Shown here in pieces: positions 42,440-53,060 of a stretch of 64,000 bases of DNA. Both the position numbers and the translations under genes were made by a program. Origin of the DNA: Methylotenera sp. Its GTDB lineage: Bacteria > Pseudomonadota > Gammaproteobacteria > Burkholderiales > Methylophilaceae. The stretch covers positions 62,001 through 126,000 of the forward strand of contig NZ_JAQSCU010000006.1 in NCBI RefSeq assembly GCF_029945535.1. Reading direction: 5' to 3'. The stretch's first letter is position 1, and each line of letters starts with the position of its first letter. A model generated the notes under the pieces. The model did not search any database. It was not told the DNA's origin and saw only the letters and a list, made by a program, of their open reading frames with translations.

Positions 42440-43983
42440 GTTTAGCGGTTTTATATAGCCGTGCACTAAATGGCATGGATGCGCCAGAGGTGGTGGTTGA
42501 AGTGCATTTGGCAAACGGTTTACCGAGTTTTACAATTGTAGGTTTGCCAGAGGCTGAGGTAAAAGAGAGTAAAGACCGCGTACGAGCCGCTTTGCAGACC
42601 GCTCAGTTTGAGTTTCCAGCACGCCGCATTACCGTAAATTTAGCACCTGCGGATTTACCAAAAGAGAGTGGGCGTTATGATTTGCCGATTGCTTTAGGCA
42701 TATTAGCCGCAAGTGGGCAAATACCAACCGAGCCATTATCCCGTTACGAGTTCGCTGGCGAGCTTGCATTAACTGGCGAATTAAGGCCAATTCGCGGTGC
42801 GTTAGCGATGACATCAAGCATGATGCGCGATGCAAATGTGCCTCAAAATAATAGCCATGTTCAAAATGGAGGCATGCCACAAAAGCGTGCATTTATTTTG
42901 CCTCAAAATAGTGCAGCCGAAGCTGCACTGGTTAAAGAGGCTATTATTTACCCAGCAAATTCACTATTAGAAGTCTGTGCGCATTTGAGTGGGCATACTG
43001 CGTTAACGCAATTGGAATCAGCTGACGTTGTGCATGAGGTGAGCTATCCAGATTTTAGCGATGTAAAAGCGCAAAGCATGCCTAAGCGCGCACTAGAAAT
43101 TGCTGCTGCTGGAGGGCATAGTGTGATTATGAGTGGTCCGCCTGGCACAGGTAAAAGCATGTTGGCATCGCGCTTTGTTGGTATTTTGCCTGAAATGACT
43201 GAGCCAGAAGCTTTAGATTCGGCTGCCATACAATCACTTAACGGCAATTACAAGCTAGAAAACTGGAAGCGCCGACCTTATCGAGCACCACATCATACTG
43301 CTTCAGCGGTGGCGTTGGTGGGCGGTGGAGGCATTCCGCGCCCAGGTGAAATTAGCTTGGCGCATCATGGTGTATTGTTTTTAGATGAGCTACCAGAATT
43401 TGATCGCAAAGTACTTGAGGTTCTGCGCGAGCCATTAGAAAGTGGACGTATTACAATTTCGCGTGCTGCTAGGCAGGCAGATTTTCCAGCCAGCTTTCAA
43501 TTAATTGCGGCGATGAACCCATGTCCATGTGGATATTTAGGGCATCACAATAATAAATGTCGCTGTACGCCTGACCAAGTTTCGCGCTACAAAGCTAAAA
43601 TTTCAGGGCCACTTCTAGACAGAATTGATATCCATATTGAAGTGCCTGCACTGAGTGAAGATGAGCTGACAAAAGCAAGTGTAAGTGAAGACTCACAATC
43701 GATAAGGTTAAGGGTAGAAGGCGCTAGAGAAAAACAGCTAAGCCGGCAAGCTAAACCGAATAACTTACTCGGCACCAAAGAAATCGAGCAATATTGCATG
43801 ACCGATGAAGCTGGAATGCAGTTACTTAAGCAAGCCATTAGCCGATTAAGTTTATCTGCGCGTGCTTACCATCGCATATTAAAAGTCGCCCGTACGATTG
43901 CCGATTTGGCAGGGGACGATGCGATTAAATCAGTTCATATTGCAGAAGCTGTGCAATATCGCAAATACGACAAAGCAGTTTGA
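42436..43983 (+). CDS. comM: ComM/YifB Mg-chelatase-like AAA+ helicase
   Basis: A 515-residue protein that drives branch migration in natural transformation. An N-terminal Lon-like ChlI domain (about 20-140, LPSFTIVGLPEAEVKES) is followed by the AAA+ core with Walker A GPPGTGKS (about 234), Walker B LFLDELPEF, the MNPCPCGYLGH zinc-like motif and the C-terminal Mg_chelatase domain. It overlaps ubiK by 4 bases. With the type IV pilin operon in the same window, competence for DNA uptake is plausible but unproven. Confidence 0.93.
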   Translation: MSLAVLYSRALNGMDAPEVVVEVHLANGLPSFTIVGLPEAEVKESKDRVRAALQTAQFEFPARRITVNLAPADLPKESGRYDLPIALGILAASGQIPTEPLSRYEFAGELALTGELRPIRGALAMTSSMMRDANVPQNNSHVQNGGMPQKRAFILPQNSAAEAALVKEAIIYPANSLLEVCAHLSGHTALTQLESADVVHEVSYPDFSDVKAQSMPKRALEIAAAGGHSVIMSGPPGTGKSMLASRFVGILPEMTEPEALDSAAIQSLNGNYKLENWKRRPYRAPHHTASAVALVGGGGIPRPGEISLAHHGVLFLDELPEFDRKVLEVLREPLESGRITISRAARQADFPASFQLIAAMNPCPCGYLGHHNNKCRCTPDQVSRYKAKISGPLLDRIDIHIEVPALSEDELTKASVSEDSQSIRLRVEGAREKQLSRQAKPNNLLGTKEIEQYCMTDEAGMQLLKQAISRLSLSARAYHRILKVARTIADLAGDDAIKSVHIAEAVQYRKYDKAV

Positions 43984-43985
43984 AT

Positions 43986-44663
43986 ATGCAGTTTACAAAT
44001 CTGCAAGCCACAATAAAGAAAATGGCAAAGTACCCTTCAGCATGGCTTTTGTTGGTGCAAGTGCTCAGCTTGATTATTCATCCGATATTGGAAGTCACAA
44101 AGTTTCATCAGGCAATATTTAGCTGTTTTAATGTAGCTGCGCTGGCCTTGGCTGTTTGGGTGGTGAATCGTAGCCCTTTGTTTAACTGGGCTGCATGGAT
44201 ACTTGCTTTTCCTGCGGTAGTGTTAACGATCACCTACGTTACAACAGAAAATGCGCAGTATCTGCTATGGGCACAAGTTTTTGAAAGCGCGATGTATTTT
44301 TATACGGCAGTTGGCTTGGTGATGTATATGTTTAACGACAATGTGCTTACACGAGATGAGCTGTTCGCAGCAGCCAATACGTTCACTGTTCTCGCTTGGG
44401 GATTCGCGCTCGCTTATTCAGTATGCCAACAGCTCTACCCAGGTAGTATTACTGGTACATTGAACCCAGACCAGCCACGCTCATGGGTGGAGCTTATATT
44501 TTTGAGCTTTTCGATATTATCGAGTACGGGATATGGCGATATTTCACTCGTACATCCCATTGCAAAAGTCATCGGCACATTTCAAATGTTTGTTGGCTTA
44601 ATGTATATGGCATTGATTGTTTCGCGCCTAGTTACGCTTACTGCGGCAGTACGTAAAGATTGA
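43986..44663 (+). CDS. two-pore-segment potassium-channel family protein
   Basis: A 225-residue membrane protein with about six spans ending in an ion-channel pore: pore helix LIFLSFSILS, selectivity filter STGYGDI, and an inner helix. The TGYGD filter indicates K+ selectivity. There is no cytoplasmic RCK/TrkA_N domain, so it is a minimal channel. It begins directly after comM; the ATG at 43986 or ATG at 44022 (better spaced AAAGAAA) may be the true start. Confidence 0.8.
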   Translation: MQFTNLQATIKKMAKYPSAWLLLVQVLSLIIHPILEVTKFHQAIFSCFNVAALALAVWVVNRSPLFNWAAWILAFPAVVLTITYVTTENAQYLLWAQVFESAMYFYTAVGLVMYMFNDNVLTRDELFAAANTFTVLAWGFALAYSVCQQLYPGSITGTLNPDQPRSWVELIFLSFSILSSTGYGDISLVHPIAKVIGTFQMFVGLMYMALIVSRLVTLTAAVRKD

Positions 44664-44755
44664 TGCCATCTCTTTGCCAGCATCGCCAGCGGCAAGGATT
44701 AGCGTGGTAAAATGTCCGCCTAAGATAACACTTACTGCTGAAAACATTAATCAAC

Positions 44756-47700
44756 ATGCCTGCTACCTCTCTTAAAGAACAAAGTCTGACAGAACAAACA
44801 CTGCGAAGCTTACTTCAACAGCGCATCTTAATTTTAGATGGCGCAATGGGGACTATGATTCAGCAATACAAGCTGACAGAGGCTGATTATCGGGGCGCAC
44901 AGTTTGCCGATTTTAAAGCCCCCGCAGGCGAGCGCGAGTTGTTTGTTAAAGGCAATAATGAGCTGTTGACGCTCACCCAGCCGCATATCATCCAAGAAAT
45001 TCATGAAAAATATCTAGCCGCAGGCGCTGATATTATTGAAACCAATACTTTTGGCGCCACCAGCGTGGCACAAGATGATTACCACATGGCGCATCTTGTA
45101 TACGAGATGAACGTACAAGCTGCAAAGCTTGCTAAAGCTTCATGTGAAAAATACAGCACGCCAGATAAACCGCGCTTTGTAGCGGGCACGCTTGGCCCTA
45201 CGCCTAAAACTGCCAGTATTTCGCCCGATGTGAATGATCCCGCTGCGCGGAATGTTAATTTTGACCAGTTAGTAAACGCTTACTTAGAGCAAGCGCGCGC
45301 TTTGGTCGAAGGTGGCTCGGATATCCTAATGGTCGAAACTATTTTCGATACGCTAAATTGCAAAGCCGCTTTGTTTGCCATAGATGCGTTTTTTGAAGAG
45401 GTTGGCTACACGATGCCGATCATGATTTCAGGCACGGTGACCGATGCTTCTGGTCGAATTTTGTCGGGCCAAACCGTTACTGCTTTTTGGAATTCAGTAC
45501 GCCATGCAAAACCCATCACTATTGGTTTAAATTGTGCCTTAGGTGCTACTTTAATGCGGCCTTATGTAGAAGAGCTTTCAAAAATTGCCGAAACTTTTGT
45601 GTGCATTTACCCAAATGCAGGGTTGCCCAATCCAATGTCAGATACTGGCTTTGATGAAACGCCAGATGTGACCTCAAGCTTGGTGAAGGAGTTTGCAACC
45701 AGCGGCTTTTTAAACATCGCAGGCGGCTGCTGCGGCACTACGCCAGACCATATCAACGCAATCTACAATGAAATTAAAGACATCGCACCGCGCCAATTGC
45801 CCGTTATACCTGCATACACGCGCCTTGCAGGCTTGGAGCCGTTTGTCATCGACGAAGATTCTTTGTTTGTTAACGTAGGTGAGCGTACCAACGTCACGGG
45901 CAGTAAAGCTTTTGCGCGTATGATTATTAACGAGCAATACGATGAGGCGCTTTCTGTCGCGCGTCAGCAGGTAGAAAACGGCGCGCAAGTCATCGACATC
46001 AACATGGACGAAGGCATGCTGGATGCCGTTAAAGCCATGACGCACTTCCTCAATTTAATTGCCAGTGAGCCTGATATTGCGCGCGTGCCTATCATGATTG
46101 ACTCAAGTAAGTGGTCAGTCATAGAAGCTGGTTTGAAGTGCGTGCAAGGCAAATCAATTGTGAATTCAATCTCGATGAAAGAAGGCGAAGCAGAGTTCTT
46201 ACGCCAAGCTAACCTTTGCCGTCGTTATGGTGCAGCAGTCATAGTGATGGCGTTTGATGAAAAAGGCCAAGCTGATACTTACGCCCGTAAGATTGAAATC
46301 TGCAAACGTGCTTATGATTTATTAGTTGGCATGGATTTTCCGCCAGAAGACATTATTTTCGATCCAAATATTTTTGCGATCGCCACGGGTATTGAAGAGC
46401 ATAACAACTACGCGGTTGATTTTATTGAAGCCACGCGTTGGATTAAGCAAAACCTGCCGCATGCCAAAATTTCAGGCGGCGTTTCAAATGTGAGCTTCAG
46501 TTTCCGCGGTAACGACCCAGCGCGTGAAGCGATTCATACCGTGTTTTTATACCACGCGATTAAAGCGGGCATGACCATGGGTATTGTCAACGCAGGCATG
46601 ATGGGCGTCTATGATGACCTAGCGCCGGAATTGAAGGAACGAGTAGAAGATGTGGTGCTTAATCGCATTACCGACCACGATAACTTACTTGCGCCAACAG
46701 AACGTCTGATTGAAATTGCAGGCACCTTGGTTGCTGGAGGCAAAAAAGAAGCTGCGACGCTTGAATGGCGTGGCACGCAAGATGCGCCTGCGTCCGTTGA
46801 AAAACGCCTTAGCCATGCCATGGTGCATGGTATTACTGAGTTTATTGTAGAAGATACTGAAGAAGCGCGGGCTGCTGTTGAAGCGAGTGGTGGCCGACCA
46901 ATTCACGTCATCGAAGGTCCGCTGATGTCGGGCATGAACGTGGTGGGCGATCTATTTGGGCAAGGTAAGATGTTTTTGCCACAAGTGGTGAAATCTGCCC
47001 GTGTAATGAAGCAAGCTGTAGCGCATCTCATCCCGTTTATTGAAGCTGAAAAAGCTGCCGATGAAAAACGCACGGGCATTGTTTCTAAGCCCAAAGGCAA
47101 AATGGTCATCGCCACCGTGAAAGGTGACGTGCATGATATTGGCAAAAACATCGTTTCTGTCGTGCTGCAATGTAATAACTTTGAAGTGGTCAACATGGGC
47201 GTGATGGTGCCAGCGGCCGAGATTTTAGCCATGGCAAAAGCCGAGAATGCCGATATTATCGGCCTGAGCGGCTTAATTACGCCAAGCTTAGAAGAAATGA
47301 CGCACATCGCTAAAGAAATGCAACGTGACCCATATTTTAAAGATATGAAAATGCCGCTATTAATTGGTGGCGCTACTACTTCACGCGCACACACAGCGGT
47401 AAAAATCGCCCCACATTACGATGGCCCGATTGTGTATGTGCCAGATGCTTCACGCTCAGTTTCTGTGATGCAAAATCTGCTCACGCCAGAAACGCGCGGT
47501 GCTTACTTAGCTGAGATTCAAGCGGATTACGAAAAAGCGCGTACTCAGCATGCCAATAAAAAAGGCGTGCCATTACTCACGCTGGCAGACGCGCGTAAAA
47601 ACAAAATGGCTTTAAGCTTTACTGGCGAGTTTGCACCAGTAAAGCCAAAGTTTATCGGTCGCCGCGTGTTTAAAAACATTGATTTAAGCTTAATCGCCAA

Positions 47701-48553
47701 ATATATCGATTGGGCGCCGTTCTTCCAAACGTGGGATTTAGCAGGTGCTTACCCCGCGATTTTGAGCGATCACGTAGTCGGCGAAGCCGCCACTAAAGTG
47801 TTTGCCGAGGCGCAAGATATGCTGAAAAAAATTATCGACGGCCGTTGGTTAAGCGCCAATGGTGTCATTGCTTTGCAGCCAGCAAATACCGTGAATGACG
47901 ATGATATTGAAATCTATACGGATGAAAGTCGCAACCAAGTAGCGTTTACCTATTACGGAATGCGCCAGCAAAGCGTAAAACCAGTAATTGATGGCGTACC
48001 GCGCCCTAACCAATGTTTAAGTGACTTCGTTGCGCCTAAAGGCATTGCAGATTATGTAGGTTTATTTGCCGTCACCGCAGGTTTAGGTATTGAGAAAATC
48101 GAAAAACGCTTCATTGATGCGCAAGATGACTATAGCGGCATTATGTTCAAATCCTTAGCGGATAGGCTGGCCGAAGCTTTCGCTGAGTATATGCACGAAC
48201 GTATTCGCACTGATTTTTGGGGTTACGCTGCCGATGAGAAGCTAGGTGTCGATGCTTTAATTAAAGAACAGTATCAAGGCATCAGACCTGCTCCAGGTTA
48301 CCCCGCTTGCCCAGACCATACGGTAAAACCTGATATGTTTGCATTATTGCAATGCGATGAAATCAGCATGACGCTGACCGAATCATTCGCCATGCAACCA
48401 GCCGCCGCCGTTTCAGGCTTTTACTTTGCGCACAAAGAAGCCAAATATTTTAGCGTAGATAAAATTGGCACAGATCAATTAGAAGATATGGCAAAACGTA
48501 GAAATCTACCTAAAGACTATTTAGAGCGCTGGTTAGCGCCGAATTTGAGTTAA
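44756..48553 (+). CDS. metH: cobalamin-dependent methionine synthase
   Basis: Transfers a methyl group from 5-methyl-THF to homocysteine via methylcobalamin. The 1265 residues carry all four modules in order: homocysteine-binding (GLNCALGA and the GGCCGTT zinc cysteines), pterin-binding ([13 protein letters not shown]), cobalamin-binding with DVHDIGKNI (the axial His), and the SAM activation domain ([13 protein letters not shown]). Full length, close to E. coli MetH (1227). No cobalamin or SAH riboswitch was seen in the 92-bp leader. Confidence 0.97.
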   Translation: MPATSLKEQSLTEQTLRSLLQQRILILDGAMGTMIQQYKLTEADYRGAQFADFKAPAGERELFVKGNNELLTLTQPHIIQEIHEKYLAAGADIIETNTFGATSVAQDDYHMAHLVYEMNVQAAKLAKASCEKYSTPDKPRFVAGTLGPTPKTASISPDVNDPAARNVNFDQLVNAYLEQARALVEGGSDILMVETIFDTLNCKAALFAIDAFFEEVGYTMPIMISGTVTDASGRILSGQTVTAFWNSVRHAKPITIGLNCALGATLMRPYVEELSKIAETFVCIYPNAGLPNPMSDTGFDETPDVTSSLVKEFATSGFLNIAGGCCGTTPDHINAIYNEIKDIAPRQLPVIPAYTRLAGLEPFVIDEDSLFVNVGERTNVTGSKAFARMIINEQYDEALSVARQQVENGAQVIDINMDEGMLDAVKAMTHFLNLIASEPDIARVPIMIDSSKWSVIEAGLKCVQGKSIVNSISMKEGEAEFLRQANLCRRYGAAVIVMAFDEKGQADTYARKIEICKRAYDLLVGMDFPPEDIIFDPNIFAIATGIEEHNNYAVDFIEATRWIKQNLPHAKISGGVSNVSFSFRGNDPAREAIHTVFLYHAIKAGMTMGIVNAGMMGVYDDLAPELKERVEDVVLNRITDHDNLLAPTERLIEIAGTLVAGGKKEAATLEWRGTQDAPASVEKRLSHAMVHGITEFIVEDTEEARAAVEASGGRPIHVIEGPLMSGMNVVGDLFGQGKMFLPQVVKSARVMKQAVAHLIPFIEAEKAADEKRTGIVSKPKGKMVIATVKGDVHDIGKNIVSVVLQCNNFEVVNMGVMVPAAEILAMAKAENADIIGLSGLITPSLEEMTHIAKEMQRDPYFKDMKMPLLIGGATTSRAHTAVKIAPHYDGPIVYVPDASRSVSVMQNLLTPETRGAYLAEIQADYEKARTQHANKKGVPLLTLADARKNKMALSFTGEFAPVKPKFIGRRVFKNIDLSLIAKYIDWAPFFQTWDLAGAYPAILSDHVVGEAATKVFAEAQDMLKKIIDGRWLSANGVIALQPANTVNDDDIEIYTDESRNQVAFTYYGMRQQSVKPVIDGVPRPNQCLSDFVAPKGIADYVGLFAVTAGLGIEKIEKRFIDAQDDYSGIMFKSLADRLAEAFAEYMHERIRTDFWGYAADEKLGVDALIKEQYQGIRPAPGYPACPDHTVKPDMFALLQCDEISMTLTESFAMQPAAAVSGFYFAHKEAKYFSVDKIGTDQLEDMAKRRNLPKDYLERWLAPNLS

Positions 48554-48566
48554 GAAAATAAATAAT

Positions 48567-49949
48567 ATGCACATTCACATTTTAGGTATTTGCGGTACAT
48601 TCATGGGTGGCATTGCGGTGCTGGCAAAGCAGGAGGGGCATCGCGTCACAGGTTGTGATGCTAACGTTTACCCTCCTATGAGCACGCAACTTGAGGCGCA
48701 AGGTATTGAACTGATTGAAGGTTTTTCACCTGAGCAAACCAAGCTGAACCCTGATATTTATGTGATTGGTAACGTGGTTTCACGTGGCAATCCGTTGATG
48801 GAGGAAATTTTAAACCAAGGCTTACCTTATATTTCTGGCCCACAATGGTTGGCTGAAAATGTGCTGCAAGGCAAGTGGGTGCTGGCTGTTGCAGGCACTC
48901 ATGGCAAAACGACGACAAGTTCTATGTTGGCTTGGGTGCTGGAGTATGCGGGTTTAGCGCCAGGCTTTTTGATAGGTGGTGTGCCTGAGAACTTTGGCGT
49001 TTCTGCGCGTCTGCCTCAAACACCTGGTTTAGCGAAAAGCAAGCAAGATGCTAAAAGTACTTCACCATTTTTTGTCATTGAAGCTGATGAATATGACACG
49101 GCTTTTTTCGATAAACGCTCTAAATTCGTCCATTACCGACCACGCACAGCGGTGCTGAATAATCTTGAGTTTGACCACGCCGATATTTTTGACGATTTAG
49201 CTGCGATTGAAAAACAATTCCATCATTTGGTGCGTACTGTTCCGCAGCAAGGTTTGGTGGTGAGCAACAAGCAAGAGAGCTTGCAGCGCGTGATTGATAA
49301 AGGCTGCTGGAGTAACTTGGAATACTTTGGTTCAGCTGGTGGTTGGGAAGTGCAAAATGTCGATGCACAAGGTCGTTTTGATGTGGTCTTTAAAGGCGAG
49401 CGACAAGGCAACTTAAGCTGGGATATACTCGGCGAGCATAACCGTATGAATGCACTTGCCGTGATTGCTGCTGCACGCCATGTAGGTGTGGCGCCTTGTA
49501 TTGCGATTGAAGCTTTAAGTGAATTTAAAAATGTAAAACGCCGTATGGAAATCAAAGGCGTGGTAAACGACATTACCGTTTATGATGATTTTGCGCATCA
49601 CCCAACTGCCATTGATACTACGGTGGCAGGCTTGCGTAGTAAGGTGGGCAAAGCTCGAATATTAGCCGTCCTAGAGCCGCGCTCTAATACAATGAAATTG
49701 GGTGTGATGAAAAATGCATTACCCGCCAGTTTGAAAGAGGCTAATTTAGTATTTTGTTATGGCGCAAATCTAGGTTGGGATGCGGCAGAGGCCTTATCGA
49801 CAATAAAAGATAAAGCTTCAGTATATGAAGACCTGAATACCATGGTGGCAGCCATTGCTATGGCCGCAAAACCGGGTGATTATGTGTTGGTGATGAGCAA
49901 CGGCGGCTTTGGTGGCGTACATCAAAAAATATTAGATGCTATCAAGTAA
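48567..49949 (+). CDS. mpl: UDP-MurNAc:L-Ala-gamma-D-Glu-meso-DAP ligase
   Basis: Recycles murein tripeptide by ligating it to UDP-MurNAc. The 460 residues are a Mur ligase with N-terminal GICGTFMGGIAVLAKQ, ATP-binding GTHGKTTTSSM (about 111-121), EADEYDTAFFDKRSKF, and the C-terminal DDFAHHPTAI block typical of Mpl rather than MurC. It lies 13 bp after metH, so they may be co-transcribed. Confidence 0.94.
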   Translation: MHIHILGICGTFMGGIAVLAKQEGHRVTGCDANVYPPMSTQLEAQGIELIEGFSPEQTKLNPDIYVIGNVVSRGNPLMEEILNQGLPYISGPQWLAENVLQGKWVLAVAGTHGKTTTSSMLAWVLEYAGLAPGFLIGGVPENFGVSARLPQTPGLAKSKQDAKSTSPFFVIEADEYDTAFFDKRSKFVHYRPRTAVLNNLEFDHADIFDDLAAIEKQFHHLVRTVPQQGLVVSNKQESLQRVIDKGCWSNLEYFGSAGGWEVQNVDAQGRFDVVFKGERQGNLSWDILGEHNRMNALAVIAAARHVGVAPCIAIEALSEFKNVKRRMEIKGVVNDITVYDDFAHHPTAIDTTVAGLRSKVGKARILAVLEPRSNTMKLGVMKNALPASLKEANLVFCYGANLGWDAAEALSTIKDKASVYEDLNTMVAAIAMAAKPGDYVLVMSNGGFGGVHQKILDAIK

Positions 49950-49997
49950 GCTATTCAAGTATAGATTTTACAATTGTAGATTTTGGTAGATTAGAAC

Positions 49998-50987
49998 TTG
50001 GCTCAATCGATTAAGAAAAAACAAGCGGGCATGGTGGATTCACTTATCGTTAAGGTACAAGCGATGAGCGTGATGGCTATGGCGCTTTGGGTTTCCTTTC
50101 TGGTACACGCCATCATATTGAGCATTCACTTCGAGCCAGAGCTTAAGAAATTCAAAGATAAGCTTCCTACATTAGAAGTCATGTTGGTTAATGCTAAAAC
50201 GCTCACTAAGCCAGATAAAGCGGATGTATTGGCACAGGCCGATTTGGATCGTGGGGGAAATACTGACCAAAATCGCAAAATGAAATCTGCATTACCCGCT
50301 ATTAAGCAGCAAAAATCCGAGTTCACATTGAAACCCATGGCTGAAGCGAAGGCTGGTAAAAAAGCCGCGAAAATGACGGCAGAAGAAACAAAAGAGCAAA
50401 AACATATCGCTGAGTTGGAAAAGCAAGCACAAGAGTTAATGACTCAGTTGCAGTCGACGAATAAAGTCGAGTCTGCACCAGCACAAAATGCTGCAGCTAA
50501 AGAAGCTGATATGGGTAACCAAGAAAACCCGAATAAAAAGCTGAATATGAGTGATTTAACCGCCGCAGCTTTAGAAATGGATAGATTAGAAGCGCTGATT
50601 GCGAAACAGCAAGATGACTATCAAAAGCGCCCAAAGCGTAAATTCATCGGTGCAAGAGCGCAAAAATACAGAGATGCCTTGTACGTAGAATCTTGGCGTC
50701 AAAAGGTAGAGAAAGTAGGTAATCTCAATTATCCAGAAGCGGCTAAGAACTTAAAAATGTATGGTCAATTGCAATTAACAGTGTCGATTAATGCAGATGG
50801 CTCGATTGAGTCGATTGAAATCAACCGCAGTTCAGGGCATAAAGTGTTAGACGAAGCCGCCAAACGCATTGTAGAGCTAGCTGCGCCGTATTCTAGGTTT
50901 TCCGATGAGATGCACAAAGAAGTAGATATTTTGAGCATTACGCGTACTTGGACGTTTACTAAAGAAGATAGCCTAGCCACCGAATAA
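49998..50987 (+). CDS. TonB-like energy-transducer protein
   Basis: A 329-residue protein with one N-terminal membrane span (about 23-46), a long charged and coiled-coil periplasmic linker (about 50-210) and a C-terminal TonB domain (about 235-318, with YPEAAKNLKMYGQLQLTVSI and the GSIESIEINRSSGHKVLDEAA core). The linker is Lys/Glu/Ala-rich rather than Pro-rich, unlike classical TonB. No exbB/exbD lies nearby. A TTG at 49998 is used; an ATG at 50031 is an alternative. Confidence 0.8.
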   Translation: MAQSIKKKQAGMVDSLIVKVQAMSVMAMALWVSFLVHAIILSIHFEPELKKFKDKLPTLEVMLVNAKTLTKPDKADVLAQADLDRGGNTDQNRKMKSALPAIKQQKSEFTLKPMAEAKAGKKAAKMTAEETKEQKHIAELEKQAQELMTQLQSTNKVESAPAQNAAAKEADMGNQENPNKKLNMSDLTAAALEMDRLEALIAKQQDDYQKRPKRKFIGARAQKYRDALYVESWRQKVEKVGNLNYPEAAKNLKMYGQLQLTVSINADGSIESIEINRSSGHKVLDEAAKRIVELAAPYSRFSDEMHKEVDILSITRTWTFTKEDSLATE

Positions 50988-51091
50988 TTCTGCTTGAAAA
51001 TTGCAATACTCGGCGTCAGATTCACCTTGCCGTACTAATCGTACTGTCTGCGGCTCTCTTTCTTGATTATTACAATTTTGAAGCAGAATTA
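50985..51091. repeat. 107-bp palindromic intergenic element
   Basis: Arms of 23 bases (50985-51007 and 51069-51091) match at 21 positions, starting in the stop codon of the TonB-like gene. Inside, GTAC-taatc-GTAC (51032-51044) sits within GCCG...CGGC (51029-51054). The core GCCGTACTAATCGTACTGTC resembles, from memory, intergenic repeat sequences of other Betaproteobacteria. It may be a dispersed repeat recruited as a terminator; a poly-T end is absent. Confidence 0.7.
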
Positions 51092-51132
51092 ATTAGGTAA
51101 TCTTTATATTTTGAGAAAAAAGAAATTTAAAA

Positions 51133-51444
51133 ATGACCAACTATTTTGAACACCACGTTTTTTTCTGCCTCAATCAGCGCGCTGACGGTGCAGCCTGTTG
51201 CATGGATAAAGGCGCAGAAGCCGCATTTGACCATATGAAGTCGCGCGTTAAGAAGTTGGGTTTGAGTGGTGAGGGCAAAGTGCGCATCAATCGTGCAGGT
51301 TGCTTGGATCGTTGTGGAGAAGGGCCTATATTGGTGATTTACCCGCAAGCGATTTGGTACACTTTTGTAGATAATGAAGACATCGACGAAATTATTGAAA
51401 GCCATTTGATCAATGGAAAAGTCGTTGAGCGTCTTGCTATTTAG
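51133..51444 (+). CDS. thioredoxin-like [2Fe-2S] ferredoxin
   Basis: A 103-residue protein of the thioredoxin-like ferredoxin family. Four cluster cysteines are in order: VFFCLNQR (Cys12) with AACC, then AGCLDRCGEGP near residue 58. Such proteins are soluble electron carriers of unknown partner. It is convergent with the HIT gene (stops 3 bases apart). Confidence 0.87.
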   Translation: MTNYFEHHVFFCLNQRADGAACCMDKGAEAAFDHMKSRVKKLGLSGEGKVRINRAGCLDRCGEGPILVIYPQAIWYTFVDNEDIDEIIESHLINGKVVERLAI

Positions 51445-51447
51445 TCT

Positions 51448-51894
51448 TTAAGCTGTAGCTGAATTCAAGGCGCATTCGACTAGTGAGCTTACTTTCTCGC
51501 TCAGTTTCTTAATGGTGATCTCATCAAGCGCAACCGCATTGCTATCACGTGCAGCGTCGCCCCAGTGCGAATTAGGAAAGTGCTTATCGTTTTCAAAACG
51601 CGGAATTACATGCCAATGTATATGCGGTGTTTTATTGCCCAAGCTGGCTAAATTGATTTTATCTGGATTAAGCATTTCCCTAAGCGCAGTTTCTACCGCA
51701 AACACTGTCTTCATCATGCGTGCCCGCTGCAATGGCGCTAGATCTGTCATTTCCTTGATGTGTTCGACTAATTCTACGCGACAATACGCTGGATAATCAG
51801 CGTCATTAAGTAACACTACACGGCAGAAATCGTCTTGGTAAAGTACGACATGGAGCATAGGTGTGCACAAGGCGCATGCGGTCACTTCAGTCAT
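51448..51894 (-). CDS. HIT family nucleotide hydrolase/transferase
   Basis: A 148-residue protein with the histidine triad HIHWHVIPR (about 99-107) and an N-terminal CALC pair. This resembles the diadenosine tetraphosphate hydrolase-like bacterial HIT group. Its start overlaps the nadA stop by one base (TAATG), so it is translationally coupled with NAD synthesis. Confidence 0.88.
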   Translation of the reverse strand: MTEVTACALCTPMLHVVLYQDDFCRVVLLNDADYPAYCRVELVEHIKEMTDLAPLQRARMMKTVFAVETALREMLNPDKINLASLGNKTPHIHWHVIPRFENDKHFPNSHWGDAARDSNAVALDEITIKKLSEKVSSLVECALNSATA

Positions 51895-53018
51895 TAAGAA
51901 GCCGCTAACATTCTATCCAAAGTCAATTTTGCTAACTTTGCTTCATGCGCTGGTACTTTGATTTGATTGACGATATTCCCATCTACCAAGTTTTCTAGCA
52001 CCCAAGCTAAGTGTTGTGGGTCTATTCGTGCCATAGTGGAACATTCACACACGACATGACTCATAAATTGCACTAACTTACCTTGCGGTTTCATTTGCTC
52101 TGCTAATCGATTAACTAAATTTAATTCAGTACCCACTAGCCATTTAGTATTGGCTGGCGCCTCAGAAACCGTTTTAAGAATATATTCGGTTGAGCCAACA
52201 TAATCAGAGTTCTGACACACTTCAAATGGCGCTTCTGGGTGAGAAATCACGATGCCATCCGGATGTTCAGCACGGAATTTGGTAATATTCTGCAGGCGGA
52301 ACATTTGATGCACCGCGCAATGGCCTTTCCACAGCAAGATTTTTGCTTTTTTGATTTGCTCTTCAGTCAGGCCACCCATCGGTTGGTCTGGATCCCAGAT
52401 CGGCATCTCATCTAGCGGAATGCCCATTTTATAGCCGGACCATCTGCCTAGATTTTGGTCAGGGAAAAATAACACTTTTTCGCGTTGTTTGAAGCTCCAC
52501 TCTAAGATTTTTGGTGCATTAGTGCTAGTGCAAACAATGCCGCCATGCTCACCACAGAAAGCTTTTAAGTCTGCGGCTGAATTAATGTAAGTGACTGGTG
52601 TAATCGTTTCATCAAAATCTAGTACTTTACTAAGCTCGCGGTAGCTGCGTTCTACTTTGGCAAGATTCGCCATGTCGGCCATTGAGCAGCCCGCTGCAAG
52701 GTCAGGCAGAATGGCAATTTGGTCTGGGCGGCTTAGAATATCAGCCACTTCTGCCATAAAGTGCACGCCTAGAAATACGATATATTCTGCATCTAAAGTT
52801 TCGCAATAGCGCGATAATTTGAGTGAGTCACCTGTGAAGTCGGCATGGCGATAAACAGTTTCATTTTGGTAATGGTGACCAAGAATTACCAAGCGCTTAC
52901 CCAATTTTTCTTTAGCGGCAATAATGCGGCGCTGGCAGTCAGCGTCTTCACTCGCTTGAAAACGCTCAAATTTAATAGGGATACTTTTACTCTCGGTGCT
53001 GATAGTTTCTGTTTGCAT
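51894..53018 (-). CDS. nadA: quinolinate synthase
   Basis: Condenses iminoaspartate with dihydroxyacetone phosphate to quinolinate, the NAD precursor. The 374 residues hold the three conserved [4Fe-4S] cysteines in AAGCSMADMANL, GIVCTSTNAPKIL and VVCECSTMARID, and the long (NadA type with N-terminal extension) form. Followed directly by the HIT gene. No nadB or nadC is present. Confidence 0.95.
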   Translation of the reverse strand: MQTETISTESKSIPIKFERFQASEDADCQRRIIAAKEKLGKRLVILGHHYQNETVYRHADFTGDSLKLSRYCETLDAEYIVFLGVHFMAEVADILSRPDQIAILPDLAAGCSMADMANLAKVERSYRELSKVLDFDETITPVTYINSAADLKAFCGEHGGIVCTSTNAPKILEWSFKQREKVLFFPDQNLGRWSGYKMGIPLDEMPIWDPDQPMGGLTEEQIKKAKILLWKGHCAVHQMFRLQNITKFRAEHPDGIVISHPEAPFEVCQNSDYVGSTEYILKTVSEAPANTKWLVGTELNLVNRLAEQMKPQGKLVQFMSHVVCECSTMARIDPQHLAWVLENLVDGNIVNQIKVPAHEAKLAKLTLDRMLAAS

Positions 53019-53060
53019 GATTTTTTACTTAATTTAAGTCATTCACTTCAAAGTAATAGT

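Noticed and set aside
44664-44755. Possible riboswitch before metH
   Set aside because: Only a short TTGCC...GGCAA hairpin is present; no cobalamin, SAM or SAH riboswitch core bases were recognised.
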